DNA of 64,000 bases from the NCBI GenBank assembly GCA_020064725.1, contig JAGTWJ010000013.1:62001-126000 (forward strand). Reading direction: 5' to 3'. This document shows, in pieces, positions 59,963-64,000 of the stretch. The notes under the pieces were generated by a model, which was not told the DNA's origin, did no database searches, and saw only the letters and a list, made by a program, of their open reading frames with translations. This stretch comes from Drechslerella dactyloides. Its lineage: Eukaryota; Ascomycota; Orbiliomycetes; Orbiliales; Orbiliaceae. Within the stretch, counting starts at the first letter, position 1. Every line of letters begins with the position of its first letter. Position numbers and translations under genes: made by a program.

Positions 59963-60794
59963 AATGTCATAATTGGATAAGTAGGACGATCACATCAAAA
60001 TAGTCTTCTTTCAGAGCATGTCGCCGAATCAGAATGTAAACAAGTTACGGCTTTTACATGTCTCTAGTCCAAAATAACGTCGCTGCCTTGAAATCGATTT
60101 GAGAATCGGTTCGGCAGCTGGACATGCTAGTGTAGATGCAAGGTTTGCAACATGCTGACCAATTGGCGTCGGCCGGTCTCCATTCTACGACAATTTCATG
60201 TACCATACAGGCAGGGTGTGTAGACATCGATCCCGCAGCCACACAGACTCGATGGTGGGCAAACCTGCAGTGTACTGGTACCGATTACTACCATACATCT
60301 ACAAAGCTGCGTCAAGTCCGCATTCAGGTTTGTCTGCTCTTCAACGCTGGTTGGCCGGTTCCCCGAGCTGGCGCCTAGACATATAAATACGTCTTGCATT
60401 CCCCGCTCCCGCTAGCTATCACCGTGGCCCACGCGACAGCCAAGTCCCGGCCAGGGAGACATGTCCGCCAAGGCATCTCCGTCCCTCATTCTTGCATCTG
60501 ATACGGCACTTCAAGCATCACGCACCTCCACTCAATTTAAATATTTTTTACTCGATAGGCCATCCTCTTAGCCCTGCCGAGGCCAAGGCGCGCGCAAACT
60601 GACGGCTTCTCGCATACGACCTCGCCCCGCTTCTTTCTCTCTCGGGCGGAATATCCGGCGACGTCAGACGTGTGCGTACGGATATTCCGCTGGAGCCGAA
60701 AGCCGACATCTATCTCGGGTGAACCTGAGCACCAAGGCCAAAGACTAAGCAAAAGCCACAACCCCTGCCAACGGGTTTCGAGCGTTCGCCCAGG
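59963..60794. other. intergenic, promoter of the downstream orphan
   Basis: 0.8 kb without a supported gene. A CATATAAATA element (60379-60388) lies about 410 bp before the ATG at 60795. GC-rich inverted-like segments (GGAATATCCGGCGAC and GGATATTCC, 60648-60690) occur in the likely leader. Confidence 0.45.
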
Positions 60795-61523
60795 ATGCCT
60801 TCTACCTCGCACCTAGCGCATCTGCAACAGATGAGCTCTGGAAGCACTGTCGAAGATGAATACCCACCGCATGCGCAAAGTGGTCCTGTGAGTCTCCTGT
60901 TTGACTATACATTGGACTTCGGACGGGAACACACGATTGTCATCTCTCGGCTTCGAGAACCATCAGAAATCCCAAGGCCAGCCGACTACGTGGAACTACT
61001 GCCCGTCGCTTACTATCTGTCCGTCGACCCTAGGTTTAGGCTAGTTTTGCTATCGCCGACATATGATACTGTGGCAGCGATATCCTTTGTCTCTTTCCAG
61101 AAACCAGTTGTCGAGGTGCAGGAACAGACTGATATCTCTGCCCGGAGTTTGCATTCTGGGAGCAATATGTCATCCGACAGGGTCAAGCTCTCATGCAGAT
61201 GGAAAGGCGCCAAGACGCGATTTTCTGGGGACCGCAGCATAAGCTTCACTTGGGAGCGCCAAGGTAAAGACGAAATCTTCGATCTCTGGGTCACTGAGGC
61301 TCTTAAAATAGAGTCCCCCTCATTCATCGAGAGGAAGCAGACCCGGAGAGTCGGGACAATGAAGCGGTCCACCATTGCCGAGACGGATTCAAAGCGTGTT
61401 GTCATCGAAGCAAACACACGCTATATTGGCGAGGTCGCCATGTTGGCGTCGGCGCTCACCATCCTGAAGAAGGACGCACTTGAGGAACGGCAAAAGAAAG
61501 CTATGGCCGATCTCGGGTATTAG
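60795..61523 (+). CDS. hypothetical protein, 242 residues
   Basis: Single uninterrupted frame. I do not recognise the family. The protein has a polar N-terminus, a beta-rich core (GPVSLLFDYTLDFGREHTIV, YVELLPVAYYLSVDPRFRLV, AISFVSFQKPVVEV), a motif RWKGAKTRFSGDRSISFTWE, and a basic C-terminal helix (ALTILKKDALEERQKKAM). No signal peptide or membrane segment. GC-rich third positions and the clean frame support coding; the AT-rich DNA that starts right after TAG contrasts sharply. Confidence 0.75.
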   Translation: MPSTSHLAHLQQMSSGSTVEDEYPPHAQSGPVSLLFDYTLDFGREHTIVISRLREPSEIPRPADYVELLPVAYYLSVDPRFRLVLLSPTYDTVAAISFVSFQKPVVEVQEQTDISARSLHSGSNMSSDRVKLSCRWKGAKTRFSGDRSISFTWERQGKDEIFDLWVTEALKIESPSFIERKQTRRVGTMKRSTIAETDSKRVVIEANTRYIGEVAMLASALTILKKDALEERQKKAMADLGY

Positions 61524-63142
61524 CGTTTAGGGATTCTTGTCAACTGATCAGAAGGGGAAGAAAAAAGATCTCATCCCGATTCTCCGAAATGCTCGGCATT
61601 TTAGCTATTTTATAACTTTTTTCCCTAAAATGCATTTAAAATGCTCAACCTGTCTTTCGGATATCTCGACATCTAGTCCGCAAGTTTTAATATATTATAT
61701 ATATTTGTACTTAGCCTCATTTACCCCGGTGTTATAACCACTGGTAATGAATCTATATTTAGCGAGAAATTGTCTGCTGTGTTTCTGAATCCGAATTCAT
61801 GAACTGGAAATCACAATGAGATCTCGAGATCAAGTCGTTCCAAATACGCAGTACTAAGTGTGTTATAGCGCCCTAATGCCGTCGTTTCGCGAATTCGACC
61901 AATCCACCGACTACACGCATGCAGTCTGGAATCCATGATATATAGGCTTTGAATGAATACTAATCGCAACTCCGTCCGTGCTACCTCTAACACTGGAGAG
62001 TGCAACGTTAGGTACGTGTTGATATTTTCGCGGTTATTTTCATGAAGTCGGCATCGAGGCTACGAGTTGAATTTGCGTAGTATACTACCCGACGCGCATC
62101 TCATTGTCTACATTCAGTCTCACAAGTATATTATATATGAACGTGGGTAATCGCAGACTAGCTGGTGCATGGTGAATGTCTTGTTAAAGGCGTTTCTTTG
62201 GAGCCACTTAATATATTTTACGGGTCAGCCAAGCAAGTTTCTTCGAGTCTCGTCAACTCGTCGTTTCAGATTTACAACGGCCGACGGACCGGCTCACCGG
62301 CTCAATCTACAACCCCGGTCCTTCCGTCACCTGTATGAAACATACATTTAGCCCTATGATATCATATATCACTACTGGAGGATGCGAGTCAATCGATGAA
62401 AGGTGAATGCAGATAACGTTGACACGCTGACGGCTAGAGCTAGTTTGTATCCCCGAAATGGCGCATGGTATCAGCGGTGTGAGAGCTCCTAGCTCTAACA
62501 TCTAGTTTGCAATGTGGTACTATACCGAGGTCTGGGAAGAACAGGGCTCCGCCGCGTGAGGAATGCGCATTAACAACGGCCAAAGAACAAACCCAGGGAG
62601 AAGGGACATCGGCATCGTGCATGCGTGGTTCTCATCGCTGATTAGAATTAATCGGGGGACGTACTACCCAGAAAATCCTAAATTTCGACTTGTAGGCGAA
62701 ATAGATCTGTAAAGCTCAGGCAAGACGGAACCACTCAGAAATATGAGTTAGAAAAATCACCAAGGACTTGGCCACTTGTAGCGTCGTTTCACTGGAGCCT
62801 TATATGCGGATATGACATGGGTTCATACGTACCCTGGGTGAATGGTAAGACTTTTGAGAGTCTGAAGTTTGAAGCCGACGACTGCACACATGCAACTAGT
62901 ATCAGGAGATATCCTAGGACATATTGCTACGCTACGATGACGCTTGTATCATTACTATATATAAAGGCCGGGTCCGCTCCCGAACAGCTTGCAACTGAGC
63001 TCATAAATCTCCCATCGCCTCCATCCAGCCCAATAATTATATATATAGAGTCATCACACCCATCTGAAGCTTATAAAGTCTAGCATCTTAAACATTATCC
63101 AACTTGATCAAACTCTTATATCAAGATATCTCCCTCCACATC
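61524..63142. other. AT-rich intergenic region upstream of GH45
   Basis: 1.6 kb, no coding support. Composition falls sharply towards AT from 61600 and stays mixed to AT-rich. The right end carries TATATAAAGG (62959) and TATATATATAGAG (63039), then a CT-rich leader. Confidence 0.5.
62957..62968 (+). promoter_or_regulatory. TATA-like box of the GH45 gene
   Basis: CTATATATAAAGG, about 180 bp before the ATG at 63143. A second AT run at 63036-63048 is nearer (about 100 bp) and could be the functional one. Confidence 0.45.
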
Positions 63143-64000
63143 ATGAAGACCACCACTCTTGTCGCTGCGGCTTTGGCCGGCGCTGCCTCTGCTCAGCAGT
63201 CTGTCTGGGGTCAATGCGGTGGCATTGGATGGACCGGACCGACAAGTTGTGTCAGTGGAAATAGTTGTGTGTAAGTTTATGAGGCCAGCGTACATGTAGA
63301 TGGAGGATATGTTATCCTATCGTTGTTCTCCTATGGCAATTAACATGCTTGATACTTCCAAGGACCCTGAACCCGTATTACTCTCAATGTCAACCTGGCG
63401 GTGGTAACCAACAGACCACAACGCCGGGCCGCACGTCTACCACAAGTTCGCGGACTACCACCCGCTCGACCACCACGTCCACTCGAACGACTACTTCCGC
63501 TGGCAACCAACAGACAGGCACCGGCTTGCAGCCAATCCAGGGAGGTGCCTCCGGCAACGGTGTTACCACCAGATATTGGTAAAGGCCCTCTAGCCCCTTT
63601 CGGAGACGCTCGAACGCGAACCCAGTTCCTCGAAATTTCGAAAAGATGGCTAATGCAAAATTTCGGCGAGTAACAGGGACTGCTGTAAGGCATCCTGCGC
63701 GTGGCCGAATAAAGGGCCAGTCATTCCAAACGTCTGCGATGCAAACGGCAATCGGATCACGAACAATCCCATCAACGCCAAATCCTCGTGCGATGGCGGC
63801 GATGCGTACATGTGTACCAACCAACAGCCGATGGTCATCAGCGACAGCGTTGCTTACGGATTTGCCGCCGTCAGCATCGCTGGCCGTACCGAGCAACAAT
63901 GGTGCTGCTCTTGCTACGAGCTCACACTGACTTCCGGGTATGTTTTATAATCATGCTTTGTGAGCTCGTATCTGTCGGGGTTTGGCGGGCATCGACACAG
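63143..64000 (+). CDS. GH45 endoglucanase with N-terminal CBM1, 3' end cut by window edge
   Basis: Secreted endo-beta-1,4-glucanase. Exons seen: 63143-63270, 63363-63578, 63677-63937; then a GTATGT donor at 63938 and an intron running to or beyond the edge. Signal peptide MKTTTLVAAALAGAASA; cellulose-binding CBM1 follows directly (WGQCGGIGWTGPTSC, NPYYSQC, with the usual aromatic and Cys residues), split by intron 1. Next a Thr/Ser/Arg linker with a repeated NQQT element. Then GH45: VTTRYWDCCKASCAW, where D116 is the expected catalytic nucleophile-side Asp, followed by CDGGDAYMC, AYGFAAVSIAG and EQQWCCSCYELT. The second catalytic Asp lies in the missing part. With the neighbouring PL3 and AA11 genes it suggests growth on plant and fungal/insect polymers. 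Confidence 0.94.

Noticed and set aside
50528..64000. Secondary-metabolite gene cluster
   Set aside because: Epoxide hydrolase and transporter-like genes alone are not enough; no polyketide synthase, NRPS, terpene cyclase or P450 is present.

Overview
The window is nuclear DNA of a filamentous ascomycete (Pezizomycotina). Genes carry many short introns (mostly 55-110 bp) with GT-AG borders. The AcuK/ERT1-type gluconeogenesis regulator, LysM and CBM1 modules, an AA11 chitin oxidase, PL3 pectate lyase and GH45 endoglucanase fit a plant-associated or litter-degrading fungus. I cannot name the species. No rRNA, tRNA, CRISPR, origin or intact transposon was recognised. All exon maps were made by eye from reading frame, splice signals and family conservation.

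Layout. 1-1.2 kb: DUF1365 membrane protein running off the left edge (minus). 1.2-9 kb: AT-rich and gene-poor. 9.0-9.6 kb: riboflavin kinase. 10.4-12.3 kb: DHA1-type MFS transporter in four exons. 12.3-19.4 kb: gene-poor, with a GTAT microsatellite. 19.4-21.5 kb: AcuK/ERT1 regulator. 22.2-24.1 kb: alpha/beta-hydrolase-fold protein (minus), divergent from a 1389-residue orphan at 25.0-29.4 kb. 32.3-36.2 kb: an 11-exon LysM-tyrosinase fusion. 37.5-41.0 kb: FBH1-like F-box DNA helicase. 41.3-47.2 kb (minus): an 18-exon, 1548-residue protein with a STAND-type helical N-terminus, a tandemly duplicated module and a C-terminal SH3 domain. 49 kb: a 47-residue membrane microprotein. 50.5-64 kb: AA11 LPMO (minus), PL3 pectate lyase, CREG-like secreted protein, epoxide hydrolase, an orphan, and a GH45-CBM1 endoglucanase cut by the right edge.

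How genes may work together. The right 14 kb is rich in secreted enzymes acting on chitin, pectin and cellulose, with conserved metabolic and orphan genes between them. The left and middle parts mix housekeeping genes (FMN1, acuK) with lineage-specific ones. The most unusual loci are the LysM-tyrosinase fusion, which could tether a copper oxidase to chitin, and the duplicated-module SH3 gene, which lies tail to tail with the helicase (289 bp between stop codons). No biosynthetic backbone enzyme was found, so this does not look like a secondary-metabolite cluster.
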